DNA of 64,000 bases. Source: JBBSEX01 sp038239345. Lineage in GTDB: Bacteria; Acidobacteriota; Terriglobia; Bryobacterales; Bryobacteraceae. Position numbers and translations under genes: made by a program. Shown here piece after piece: positions 35,182 through 43,410 of this stretch (position 1 is its first letter; every line of letters begins with the position of its first letter). The notes under the pieces were generated by a model. It was not told the DNA's origin and searched no databases. It was given only the letters and a program-made list of their open reading frames with translations. Location: the NCBI GenBank assembly GCA_038239345.1, contig JBBSEX010000004.1, forward strand, positions 297,079 through 361,078, read 5' to 3'.

Positions 35182-36411
35182 CTACTGCAGCCAGATCTTC
35201 GGGACGACGGACATCCCCGGCCGCAGACGTTCCACGCCTTGCTGATCTTTCTTGAAGCGAATCCGCACCGGCATGCGCTGCACCACTTTGACGTAGTTTC
35301 CCGTGGCATTTTCCGGCGGCAATAAACTGCTGATCGCGTCGGTGGATGCGGGCAGACTTTCCACGTACCCATCGAAGGTCTGATCGAAAGCGTCGATTTG
35401 CACGGATACGCGCTGACCGGGAACGATGTGTTTCAGCTGGGTCTCCTTGAAGTTCGCCGTTACCCACAAATCGTCGATCTGGGCCATCGTAAACAGCTGC
35501 TGTCCGGGTTGAATCCGCTGCCCCACTTCCACCGTTCGTTTACTGACGATGCCGTTCACGGGCGCGATGATTTTGACATAACTGAGATCCAGCAGAGCGC
35601 GGTCCACTTGCGCTTTCGCCGAGTCGGCGCCAGCTTGCTTGGAGCGAACCGTGGCCCGGCGGATGGCCAGTTGCTGCGGCGCGTTCTGATTGGCTTCGTT
35701 TAGCCGGGTTTGCACCTGCGACAATTGCGCCCGCCGTTGTTCAATGGTTTTCTGAGCGGCGGCGGCGGATTCGCGGCTCGAGTCCACTGTTGCGGCCTGC
35801 ACTTTACTCTCGGCGATGACCTGATCGAACTGCTCCTTCGAGACTTCGTCCTTATCGACCAGCATTTTATAGCGCGCAATGTCAGCCTGCGCCTTTGCCG
35901 CTCTCGCTTCCGACTCACGAAGCTTCGCGATCGCCGCCGCATGATCGCGTTCCGCGGCCGCCACGCCCGCCTGGGCGTTCAGAATATCGGCTTGCACGCT
36001 GGAGATCGTGGTCTGGTTCGAGGTCTGTGTGATCGGCACCCCGGGATTTTCCACTTGCACCTCGGCCTGCGATTCGGTCAACTGGGCCCGCGCTTGTTCC
36101 ACGGCGAGTTCATAGTCGCGCGGGTCAAGGTCGGCGATAACCTGGCCAGCCTTGACGAATTGGTTTTCTTCCACGTAAACATGAGCCACCGTTCCCGAAA
36201 CACGCGTGCTGATATTGTTCAGATGACTGTTGATCTGGGCATCGTCGGTGGATTCATAGGTCTGCGCGTAGCGCCAGAACAGTACCCCGCCGACGATCGC
36301 GATGACTCCGATCACCGCCACGATGAGTAGCGCTCGAAGCCTTTTTCTAGGGGCTGTAGGGGCGGCAGGTTCTCGCGGCTTTACGTCTTTCGCTTCTTTT
36401 TCCTCGACCAT
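35182..36411 (-). CDS. HlyD-family membrane-fusion protein (EmrA-like)
   Basis: 409 residues. An N-terminal membrane anchor (LRALLIVAVIGVIAIVGGVL, about 25-45) is preceded by a cytoplasmic KEAKDVKPREP segment. The periplasmic part has a biotinyl-lipoyl-like half (NISTRVSGTVAHVYVEENQF), a long coiled-coil (about 100-240) and the second lipoyl half, then a beta-barrel domain. It bridges the MFS pump and the outer-membrane channel. It starts one base after the channel gene's stop, so translation is coupled. Confidence 0.93.
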   Translation of the reverse strand: MVEEKEAKDVKPREPAAPTAPRKRLRALLIVAVIGVIAIVGGVLFWRYAQTYESTDDAQINSHLNNISTRVSGTVAHVYVEENQFVKAGQVIADLDPRDYELAVEQARAQLTESQAEVQVENPGVPITQTSNQTTISSVQADILNAQAGVAAAERDHAAAIAKLRESEARAAKAQADIARYKMLVDKDEVSKEQFDQVIAESKVQAATVDSSRESAAAAQKTIEQRRAQLSQVQTRLNEANQNAPQQLAIRRATVRSKQAGADSAKAQVDRALLDLSYVKIIAPVNGIVSKRTVEVGQRIQPGQQLFTMAQIDDLWVTANFKETQLKHIVPGQRVSVQIDAFDQTFDGYVESLPASTDAISSLLPPENATGNYVKVVQRMPVRIRFKKDQQGVERLRPGMSVVPKIWLQ

Positions 36412-36412
36412 C

Positions 36413-37957
36413 TCAATGTTTCCCGCCCAGAAATGCTTTGATGGTTTGATCGGCCTGCCCCATGGCTCGGGCTAAGCTCGCTTTCCCCAGGTTGTGGGCA
36501 TAGAGGCTGGAAATGAAATCCTGTTCGGCCGAGGCAACCGACTCCTGTGCCTGTACCACCTCCACCGTAGTTGCCACTCCGGCGGCAAATCGATCGCGGG
36601 CCTGCACCAGCGTTTCCTGCGCAAGTTCCTGATTGCTGCGCGATAGCGCCACCTGGTCGGCGGCGGCATTTAGATCGAGAAAAGCGTTACGAACGTCGGC
36701 CTCTACGCGGCCTCGCAAATCCTGATACTCGGCCTTTCGCGCTTGCAAGGCGGCGTCGGCCTGCTGGATATCGCCTCGAATGCGGCCCCCCGTGAATATG
36801 GGGATGTGGACGCTGCCGGTTACCGTGAATGTCCCGTGCGAGTTGTTAGGATTTGGCCCGATCGCGCCATAATCGCCGTTCACGCTGGCTGTTGGATAGC
36901 GCTCGGCTGAAGCGGCCTTCCGTATCAGTTCAGCGGCATGAACCTGCACTTCCGCAGCTTTCAAATCAAGGCGGTCGCGTAAAGAACGCTCAATTGCCTG
37001 ATCCAGAGTGACGGCTGTGAGCGGGGCAAAGGGCAAGGCATCGGTGAGGTTCAATTCCTGGCCGGGCGGCAAACCAATCAGCCGGGCAAAGGAAATTTTC
37101 TGTTTAGCGACATCCACTTGTTGCGAGGAAAGCCGCTGCTGCTGGGTCTGCAACTCCACCTTGCTGCGCGTCTCTTCAATCCTTGGCGCGAGCCCCGCGC
37201 GGTGACGGTCCGCCGCCTGGTCAAACGACGCTTGGGCTGTGGCCACCTGGGCGCGCGCCGAATCCAGCCGAGCCGCCGCGGTGATCACTTGAAGGTAAGA
37301 ACCGGCCACCGCCAGAACAACCAAATCGCGCGCGTCTTGCGCTGAAAGCTGCGTCGCCCGTAAGGATTCGTTCGCCGCCCGATAGTTGCGCAGCGTGGTC
37401 AGGTCGGCCACGGTCTGCGTTAAACTCGCCCGCAGATCGAAGTAGTGATAGGGTCCGACAACACTGGGAATCTCGAAGCCGGGAGTCTTGAAGCTAAACC
37501 CGGTCGCGGCAAGATTCGTCTGCGCGGCAGTCTCACGCAAATCGGCGGAAATATTCGGCATCAATTGGCTCAAGGCAACATAACGCTGCCCCCGTGCTTG
37601 GCGGATACTCTGCTCAAATCCGACTGTGCCGAGATTGAACTGCAATCCCCGGCGGATCGATTCATCCAGCGAGATCGACAAAATCCCAGGCGTCGACGGG
37701 CCCGACGAGATGCTTCCGGAATAATTCCCACCCACCTGTATCGTCGTATTCAAGGTGTTGATGCTCGACGTCTGGCCGGGCACCGGAATCTGTGTTACTC
37801 CCACCGATCCTGCCTGGCCCGGTCGCCCCGATAAAGGAATCTGGGTAGCGCGGCTTCCTTGGTTTTGTCCACCGCCCGCGGGCGCGCCCACCTGCGCGCT
37901 GGCTACTCCCGCGGCTACGATAGCCAGGGTGAATTTGATTACGTGTCTGTTTGGCAT
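36413..37957 (-). CDS. TolC-family outer-membrane efflux protein
   Basis: 514 residues. Signal peptide MPNRHVIKFTLAIVAAGVAS, a Gly/Gln-rich linker, then two repeats of the outer-membrane efflux domain (about 110-320 and 320-500). Helical repeats show QRYVALSQLMPNISADLRET, YFDLRASLTQTVADLTTLRN and YEYQDLRGRVEADVRNAFLD-like stretches. It is the channel partner of the EmrA/EmrB-like pair. The ATG at 37957 directly follows the tetR TGA, with AGGAG in the last codons of tetR. Confidence 0.92.
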   Translation of the reverse strand: MPNRHVIKFTLAIVAAGVASAQVGAPAGGGQNQGSRATQIPLSGRPGQAGSVGVTQIPVPGQTSSINTLNTTIQVGGNYSGSISSGPSTPGILSISLDESIRRGLQFNLGTVGFEQSIRQARGQRYVALSQLMPNISADLRETAAQTNLAATGFSFKTPGFEIPSVVGPYHYFDLRASLTQTVADLTTLRNYRAANESLRATQLSAQDARDLVVLAVAGSYLQVITAAARLDSARAQVATAQASFDQAADRHRAGLAPRIEETRSKVELQTQQQRLSSQQVDVAKQKISFARLIGLPPGQELNLTDALPFAPLTAVTLDQAIERSLRDRLDLKAAEVQVHAAELIRKAASAERYPTASVNGDYGAIGPNPNNSHGTFTVTGSVHIPIFTGGRIRGDIQQADAALQARKAEYQDLRGRVEADVRNAFLDLNAAADQVALSRSNQELAQETLVQARDRFAAGVATTVEVVQAQESVASAEQDFISSLYAHNLGKASLARAMGQADQTIKAFLGGKH

Positions 37958-38584
37958 TCAATCTCCTGATGATTTGCAGTCGATTCCCGACCAAAGAATG
38001 TCAATGGTGAAACCAGCTTCCTCTTCTGGAAGAAGCTCGTTCCACCCCAATAACCGGCGCTCCATCAGACCTCGGGAAAGGTCGAGGATTACCGACGCCA
38101 GCGGACCAGCCGCAACGGAGCGGATTTCCCCTCGGGCAATAGCGGCTTCGACCAGCGTAGTCATGTGCCGCAGATTTTCGCGGAAGAGCTCATGTAATTC
38201 CCTGGGCAGCGGCCGGGGCTTTGTGAACATGCTTCCGTACTCGGCAAGGTAAATTCGAAGAAAGTCTTCGTGCGTCTTCCAATAGCCCAGGCGGACCTGT
38301 AAAAAGGCCCGGATCTTGTCCCGCAGCGATTCGAATCGATCCATTTCCTGGCGCGATTCGTCACTCAGGGCGTGCATGTCCTGCGTTAGCGCCGCAAGGT
38401 AAATTTCTTCCTTCGAGCGGTAATAAAGGTACAGCGTGCCCTTCGCGATTCCGGCCTCCACAGCCACATCGTCCACCGTCGCAACGGCGTAGCCATGGCT
38501 CGAAAATACCGTCCGGGCCGCATCCAGAATCGACATCCGCCGGCGTTCGGAAAGCAGCTCTTTCTGAGTTTTCTCGACTGACAT
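37958..38584 (-). CDS. TetR/AcrR-family repressor of the efflux operon
   Basis: 208 residues. N-terminal HTH at about 20-65 (ILDAARTVFSSHGYAVATVD, DVAVEAGIAKGTLYLYYRSK); the C-terminal ligand domain has no named ligand. It is first in the operon with the TolC, EmrA and EmrB-like genes, and the palindrome eight bases before its start (listed separately) is the likely operator, so it should repress itself and the pump and release on binding substrate. Similar arrangement is seen in many TetR-RND/MFS operons. Confidence 0.93.
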   Translation of the reverse strand: MSVEKTQKELLSERRRMSILDAARTVFSSHGYAVATVDDVAVEAGIAKGTLYLYYRSKEEIYLAALTQDMHALSDESRQEMDRFESLRDKIRAFLQVRLGYWKTHEDFLRIYLAEYGSMFTKPRPLPRELHELFRENLRHMTTLVEAAIARGEIRSVAAGPLASVILDLSRGLMERRLLGWNELLPEEEAGFTIDILWSGIDCKSSGD

Positions 38585-38591
38585 TGATTTG

Positions 38592-38609
38592 TGACTGACC
38601 AGTCAGTCA
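38592..38609 (-). promoter_or_regulatory. Palindromic operator for the TetR-family repressor
   Basis: TGACTGAC-CA-GTCAGTCA is an 8-bp perfect inverted repeat with a two-base centre. It covers about +1 to +18 relative to the promoter just upstream, eight bases before the tetR ATG. The form resembles known AcrR/TetR operators. Confidence 0.85.
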
Positions 38610-38615
38610 GGTCTA

Positions 38616-38644
38616 ATTTTAAGAGAGGGTTTATTACCTGTCAA
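38616..38644 (-). promoter_or_regulatory. Sigma-70 promoter of the tetR efflux operon
   Basis: On the minus strand TTGACA (38644-38639) and TAAAAT (38621-38616) are separated by exactly 17 bases. The -35 is a perfect match and the -10 differs by one base. The operator follows directly downstream, so repressor binding would block transcription. Predicted start near 38609. Confidence 0.85.
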
Positions 38645-38685
38645 GTGGAGAACGGATCGAGTTCTGCTAAACTGAATTGCTCCCA

Positions 38686-38856
38686 ATGGCAATCAGCAAA
38701 GAACTGCTCGATATTCTGGTTTGTCCGCTCTGTAAGGCTCCGGTAGAGCTGAAACAAGATGACAACGGCCTGAAGTGCGTGCAATGCAAGCGAGTTTATC
38801 CGGTTCGGGACGATATTCCCGTCATGCTTATCGACGAAGCCCGAATCGAAGAGTAA
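38686..38856 (+). CDS. Trm112-family small zinc-ribbon-like protein
   Basis: 56 residues (MAISKELLDILVCPLCKAPV ... CVQCKRVYPVRDDIPVML). Two CxxC pairs (CPLC and CVQC) form a zinc ribbon; YPVRDDIPVML is the family signature. Proteins of this family activate methyltransferases or act in lipid A or tRNA metabolism; in bacteria the partner is not settled. It lies 18 bases upstream of the GT9 gene in the LPS-related run, which suggests a role in envelope biosynthesis. Too short for the automatic ORF list. Confidence 0.9.
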   Translation: MAISKELLDILVCPLCKAPVELKQDDNGLKCVQCKRVYPVRDDIPVMLIDEARIEE

Positions 38857-38874
38857 GCCCGGCGCTGGCGATCG

Positions 38875-39780
38875 ATGCAACAGGTCCTGCAGCGTCTCCC
38901 CTCCGGCGCGCGAGTCTGCGTGATTCGCCTGCGTTCCCTGGGTGACTGCGTTCTGACGACTCCAGCGCTATCTCTGCTGAAATCTTATCGCCCCGATCTG
39001 GAAATCGCCATCGTCGCCGAAGAACGATTCTTTTCCGTCTTTGAGGATAATCCGGCGATATCGGCCATTCTTCCGCCGTCCAAATTAGCGGTGGCGCGGT
39101 GGCGATCCGATCTGTGTATCAATCTGCATGGCGGCACCCGCAGCATGCTGCTTACCGTGGCCTCGGGTGCGAAATTGCGCGCTGGCTTCGCCCACTTTAA
39201 TTTGGGTTCGTTTTGCAATATTCGCATCCCTACCGCGCAAGAGATCTTAGGGATCGACCGAAAAGTCCATACGGCTGAACATTTGGCCTCGGCGATGTTC
39301 TATTTGGGGGTACCCATGCGGGAAATTCCTCGAGCCAGCCTGTATGCTCCGCGCATCGACCGCCCACGGCCTTACGCGATCATCCACCCGTTCGCCTCAG
39401 CGCCCGGCAAAGCTTGGCCCGCCGGACATTTTGTGGCTATAGCCCAACAATTGGAACCAGCACTAGAACCGATTTTCATCGCCGGACCCGGCGATGATGC
39501 AACCCCCTTTCGCAACTACACCACGCTCGCGAACTTGCCACTTCGCCAGGTGAAATCCCATCTGCAAAGCGCCTCTATGTTCATCGGAAACGATAGTGGA
39601 CCGGCGCACATGGCCGCCGCGTTCGGTATCCCCTGCCTCGTCCTCTTTGGAACTTCCGACCCCGTAATTTGGGCGCCCTGGAAAACCGAATCCGCGGTAA
39701 TCACCGGCGGCGAAGGCATCGGCTCCATCGAAATCGCCCAAGTCGCGCAAGCGGCCGGACGCCTGGCGGTGCCTCGATGA
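38875..39780 (+). CDS. Glycosyltransferase family 9 (heptosyltransferase-like)
   Basis: 301 residues, a bit short for WaaC/WaaF (about 320-350). It shows VCVIRLRSLGDCVLTTPALS, the conserved N-terminal GT-9 motif with the catalytic Asp, and C-terminal donor-binding FIGNDSGPAHMAAAFGIPCL, FGTSDPVIWAPW. Heptosyl transfer to the LPS core is the family function; sugar specificity cannot be read. The ATGA overlap with msbA suggests an LPS-assembly operon. Confidence 0.9.
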   Translation: MQQVLQRLPSGARVCVIRLRSLGDCVLTTPALSLLKSYRPDLEIAIVAEERFFSVFEDNPAISAILPPSKLAVARWRSDLCINLHGGTRSMLLTVASGAKLRAGFAHFNLGSFCNIRIPTAQEILGIDRKVHTAEHLASAMFYLGVPMREIPRASLYAPRIDRPRPYAIIHPFASAPGKAWPAGHFVAIAQQLEPALEPIFIAGPGDDATPFRNYTTLANLPLRQVKSHLQSASMFIGNDSGPAHMAAAFGIPCLVLFGTSDPVIWAPWKTESAVITGGEGIGSIEIAQVAQAAGRLAVPR

Positions 39781-41603
39781 AAGACCTGCTGCGGCTTCTG
39801 CGTCTGGTCAAACCTTACCTGGTTCCGCTGCTCGGGTCCGTGGTCCTGATGGCTTTCGTCGGCGCGGCGCAAGCATTGATGGCCCTGCTGATTGGCCCAG
39901 TTTTCGATCGGGTCCTGAATCCCAGTGCGGCCGATTCGCCTGTTCTGCTCTTCACCATCCCCGGCTTCGGACACCACGTCTACCTGCAGGATCTCGTCCC
40001 TGGCGCCATCCACAATATCTGGACCATGGTGGCCATTGGCATCATCGCTGTCTTCGTTATAAAAGGGAGCTGCGATTATCTCGGCAATTATCTGGTTAAT
40101 TACGTCGGATTTGCGACCGTCACCGATCTGCGGCAGACCGTCTTCGATCGGGTGCTGCGCCAGGACGCGCAATTTTTCGAAACCAACTCCACCGGACGCC
40201 TGATGTCGTCCATCATGAACGATCTGGAAAAAATCCAGGTGGCAACGTCACACATCCTGGCCGATTGGCTTCGGCAAAGCTTCACCATCGTCGGCCTGCT
40301 GTACGTAGTTCTGCAAAAGGATTGGCGTCTTGCATTGGCCAGCATTACGGTTCTCCCGTTTGTGCTCGTCCCCACCCTGCGCATCGGACGCAGAATTCGC
40401 CGCACCACGCGCACCACCCAGGATTCCGCCGCCGAACTGAATCAGATCCTGCAGGAAACCCTGAGCGGACATACAGTAGTGAAATCGTTCGGAGCGGAAG
40501 ATATCGAATCCAATAGATTTCGCGCCGCCGCCGATCGTCTTCGCCGGGGCAATCTCCGCTATGTCGCCCAACAAGCGATCGCCTCGCCGCTGATCGAATT
40601 CTTCGGCGCGCTAACCATCGTCGGCCTGCTCACCTACGCGCGCCTGCAAATCAAGAGCGGCAACATGACCACCGGCGAGTTCACCAGTTTCGTCATCGCT
40701 CTGCTGATGTTGTATGAGCCAGTGAAGCGCCTCACCGGGATTCATAATATTTTCCAGCAAGCTCTCGGCGCATCGCAAAAAGTCTTTGAGTATCTGGACG
40801 GCGAACTGAAAATCAAGGATCGCGTCAATGCCGTCAAGCTGCAAAAACTGGATCGCGATATTGTCTTTGAAAACGTATCGTTCTGTTATCCCAACAGCCC
40901 CGATGGTTTTACTCTCAATACAGTCCAACTGACCGTGAAACGCGGCGAAGTTGCCGCTCTCGTCGGTCCCAGTGGCGCCGGCAAGACGACTCTGGCAAAT
41001 CTAGTGCCGCGATTTTACGATGTCACTTCCGGCGCGGTGAAACTCGACGGCCGCGACATTCGCGATCTCGCACTCGCTTCGCTTCGCGGCAAAATCGGCA
41101 TCGTTGCCCAGGACACTTTTCTGTTCAACGACACGGTCGGGAACAACATCGGATATGGACGGCCGAATGCGACGGATGCCGACATTCGCGAGGCTGCCCG
41201 CAATTCTTTAGCCGACGAATTTATTGAGCGCCTGCCCGAAGGCTACAATACGCTAATCGGAGAACGCGGATTAAAGTTGAGCGGGGGGCAGCGCCAGCGG
41301 ATTGCAATCGCCCGTGCGCTTTTGAAAAATGCTCCCATTCTGATTCTGGACGAAGCCACGTCGCATCTCGACTCAGAATCGGAAAGCCTGGTACAAAAAG
41401 CGTTGGCGAATCTGATGGAGGATCGGACCGTGATCGTCATCGCTCATCGCCTTTCCACAATCCGCCGGGCGGATAAAATTGTGGTCCTAGACGGCGGCCG
41501 TATCAGCGAAATTGGAACTCATGACGAGCTTGTGAATCAAGGCGGCATCTATCAGCGCCTGCATGAATTGCAGTATCTGGAGATTGGAACGGGTGAAGAT
41601 TAA
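39777..41603 (+). CDS. msbA: MsbA-like lipid A / lipid flippase ABC exporter
   Basis: 608 residues from the ATG at 39777 (MKDLLRLLRLVKPYLVPLLG); the longer frame lies in the upstream gene. Six membrane helices in the N-terminal half (about 15-310), then the ATPase: Walker A GPSGAGKTTLANLVPRFYD, Q-loop VAQDTFLF, signature LSGGQRQRIAIARALLK, Walker B ILILDEATSHLDSESESL and H-loop IVIAHRLSTI. Homodimer that flips lipid A-core across the inner membrane. Overlaps the GT9 stop by ATGA and ends directly at the yicC TTG. Confidence 0.92.
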   Translation: MKDLLRLLRLVKPYLVPLLGSVVLMAFVGAAQALMALLIGPVFDRVLNPSAADSPVLLFTIPGFGHHVYLQDLVPGAIHNIWTMVAIGIIAVFVIKGSCDYLGNYLVNYVGFATVTDLRQTVFDRVLRQDAQFFETNSTGRLMSSIMNDLEKIQVATSHILADWLRQSFTIVGLLYVVLQKDWRLALASITVLPFVLVPTLRIGRRIRRTTRTTQDSAAELNQILQETLSGHTVVKSFGAEDIESNRFRAAADRLRRGNLRYVAQQAIASPLIEFFGALTIVGLLTYARLQIKSGNMTTGEFTSFVIALLMLYEPVKRLTGIHNIFQQALGASQKVFEYLDGELKIKDRVNAVKLQKLDRDIVFENVSFCYPNSPDGFTLNTVQLTVKRGEVAALVGPSGAGKTTLANLVPRFYDVTSGAVKLDGRDIRDLALASLRGKIGIVAQDTFLFNDTVGNNIGYGRPNATDADIREAARNSLADEFIERLPEGYNTLIGERGLKLSGGQRQRIAIARALLKNAPILILDEATSHLDSESESLVQKALANLMEDRTVIVIAHRLSTIRRADKIVVLDGGRISEIGTHDELVNQGGIYQRLHELQYLEIGTGED

Positions 41604-42536
41604 TTGAGTGAATCCAACAGCACGTCGAAGCCGCCAGTCCGCAGTATGACCGGGTATGCCCGGGTGCGCCGCCCCGTTGCCGAGGGCGAACTGATTGTCA
41701 GCGTCAAAAGCCTGAATCACCGCGGGCTCGATATTCATTTTCATACTGCATCGGCGATCGATCCGTTTGAGAATGTCATGCGAACGCTTGTGAAGCGCGA
41801 TCTGAATCGTGGTCATATTGAGATCCGCGTATCACTCCCGAAGACCCAAACCAACGGGACCCTGGCGATCAATCAACCGTTGCTGGCAGCTTATTTGGCG
41901 GCCTTCACATCCGCGTCGAAGCAATACGGAATCCAGGCTGAGCCCGACTTAAACGCCGTCTTTCGACTTCCGGGGATCTTCGGCGAGGTGCCGGCGGATT
42001 CTGAAGATTGTGCCGATAAACCGGGTCTGGAGAGTGTCATCCTAGGCGCACTGGAAGAGGCCCTGGCGGGTCTCAACGAGTTTCGCGAGCGGGAAGGCGC
42101 GGCGATGTTGAAAGTGATTCGCCTCCACAACGGAAACATCGGCCAGGCGGCGCGGCAAATGGAAGAAATCCGCACTCACGCCGTGCCAGCCTTTCAAAAC
42201 CGGCTCAACGAGCGTCTGCGGGAACTGCTTCGAGGGACCTCGCTCGACCCCCAGCGGCTCGCTCAGGAAGCCGCCATTCTGGCCGACCGGGGCGATATCG
42301 GCGAGGAGTTGACCCGTCTTAAAATCCATTCGGATCAACTCGAGGTTCTGTGTAGCGCCGGTGGCGAAGTGGGCAAGAAACTCGATTTTCTGCTGCAGGA
42401 GATGAATCGCGAGAGCAATACGGTTCTGTCGAAAACTACTGGCATCGGCGATATCGGCTTGAAGATTACAGAGTTGGCGCTTGCCGCGAAGTCCGATATC
42501 GAGAAGATTCGCGAACAGGCTCTAAACATCGAATGA
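41604..42536 (+). CDS. YicC-family endoribonuclease (stress-induced, DUF1732)
   Basis: 310 residues, starting with a TTG at 41604 immediately after the msbA stop (upstream GGTGAAGA). N-terminal YicC domain begins RSMTGYARVRRPVAEGELIV and SLNHRGLDIHFHT; the C-terminal DUF1732 half reads RLAQEAAILADRGDIGEELT, LDFLLQEMNRESNTVLSKTT and GLKITELALAAKSDIEKIREQ. YicC degrades small RNAs such as RyhB in E. coli. It precedes gmk, the standard gene order in many bacteria, with a four-base overlap. Confidence 0.92.
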   Translation: MSESNSTSKPPVRSMTGYARVRRPVAEGELIVSVKSLNHRGLDIHFHTASAIDPFENVMRTLVKRDLNRGHIEIRVSLPKTQTNGTLAINQPLLAAYLAAFTSASKQYGIQAEPDLNAVFRLPGIFGEVPADSEDCADKPGLESVILGALEEALAGLNEFREREGAAMLKVIRLHNGNIGQAARQMEEIRTHAVPAFQNRLNERLRELLRGTSLDPQRLAQEAAILADRGDIGEELTRLKIHSDQLEVLCSAGGEVGKKLDFLLQEMNRESNTVLSKTTGIGDIGLKITELALAAKSDIEKIREQALNIE

Positions 42537-43138
42537 GCGCCGTGTTCATCATCTCCGCGCCCTCTGGATCGGGGAAATCCACGCTTGTCGGTGGTCTTTT
42601 CCGCAGCGTCTCCGGACTACGCTTTTCGGTATCCTACACTACCCGCCTGCCGCGGGGCGCGGAGGCATCCGGAAAGGATTATTTCTACGTCACCCGCGCC
42701 GATTTCGAACGCCGGATTTTGGCCGGAGAATTTCTGGAACACGCCGAGGTATTCGGAAACTACTACGGGACTCATAGCTGTGAACTGGACCTGGCTCTAG
42801 CCGACGGTAAGGATCTGGTGCTCGACATCGACGTCCAAGGTGCGCGACAATTAAAGGTAAAGCTTCCGGAGGCGGTCACGATTTTTATTCTGGCCCCTTC
42901 CCGCCAAATTCTAGAGCAACGCTTGCGGGCTCGTTCGGAAGATTCGGAAGAAGTAATTCAACGGCGGTTGCGCGATGCAGCCGAGGAAATCAGAAATTAC
43001 TCCCAGTACGATTACGTGCTGGTGAATCATGAGGTGGACACCTCAGTGGAAATGTTGGCTTCCATCGTGCGCGCTGAGCGAATCCGGCGCATTCGCATGG
43101 AAAAGCAGGTAGGGCCCATCCTTGCCAGCTTTGAATAG
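42533..43138 (+). CDS. gmk: Guanylate kinase
   Basis: 201 residues. Converts GMP to GDP using ATP. P-loop IISAPSGSGKSTLVGGLF, then the GMP-binding TTRLPRGAEASGKDYFYVTR and EFLEHAEVFGNYYGTHSCEL, LDIDVQGARQLK. Length and motifs are standard. It starts at ATGA overlapping yicC and is followed by rpoZ, 19 bases later. Confidence 0.98.
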   Translation: MSAVFIISAPSGSGKSTLVGGLFRSVSGLRFSVSYTTRLPRGAEASGKDYFYVTRADFERRILAGEFLEHAEVFGNYYGTHSCELDLALADGKDLVLDIDVQGARQLKVKLPEAVTIFILAPSRQILEQRLRARSEDSEEVIQRRLRDAAEEIRNYSQYDYVLVNHEVDTSVEMLASIVRAERIRRIRMEKQVGPILASFE

Positions 43139-43157
43139 AAAAATCGAGGTTGTAAAA

Positions 43158-43397
43158 ATGATTGACAGACACTTGCGATCGAACGCGAATCACTCTTTGC
43201 CGGACGATCCGGAAGGCAGCACGTACCGTTTCATTATTGTCGCCGCCAAGCGCGCGCGGCAGTTACAGAATGGTGCTCGCTCCTTTCTTCCCACCACCTC
43301 GAAGAAGCCGACTGTCGCCGCTATGGAAGAAGTGCGCCGTGGCCTCGTGAAGTACGAGGATTCTATCCGCGACGCTCCGGTCCCCGAAAAAGCCTAA
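43158..43397 (+). CDS. rpoZ: RNA polymerase omega subunit
   Basis: 79 residues from the ATG at 43158, which has GAGGT nine bases upstream; the longer frame enters gmk. The family pattern is divergent but the placement gmk-rpoZ-coaBC and the motifs RFIIVAAKRARQLQNGARS, KKPTVAAMEEVRRGLVKYED match omega. It helps assemble and stabilise RNAP. The N-terminus (SNANHSLPDDPEGS) is an unusual lead-in. Confidence 0.9.
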   Translation: MIDRHLRSNANHSLPDDPEGSTYRFIIVAAKRARQLQNGARSFLPTTSKKPTVAAMEEVRRGLVKYEDSIRDAPVPEKA

Positions 43398-43410
43398 GAG
43401 ATCTTTCAGG

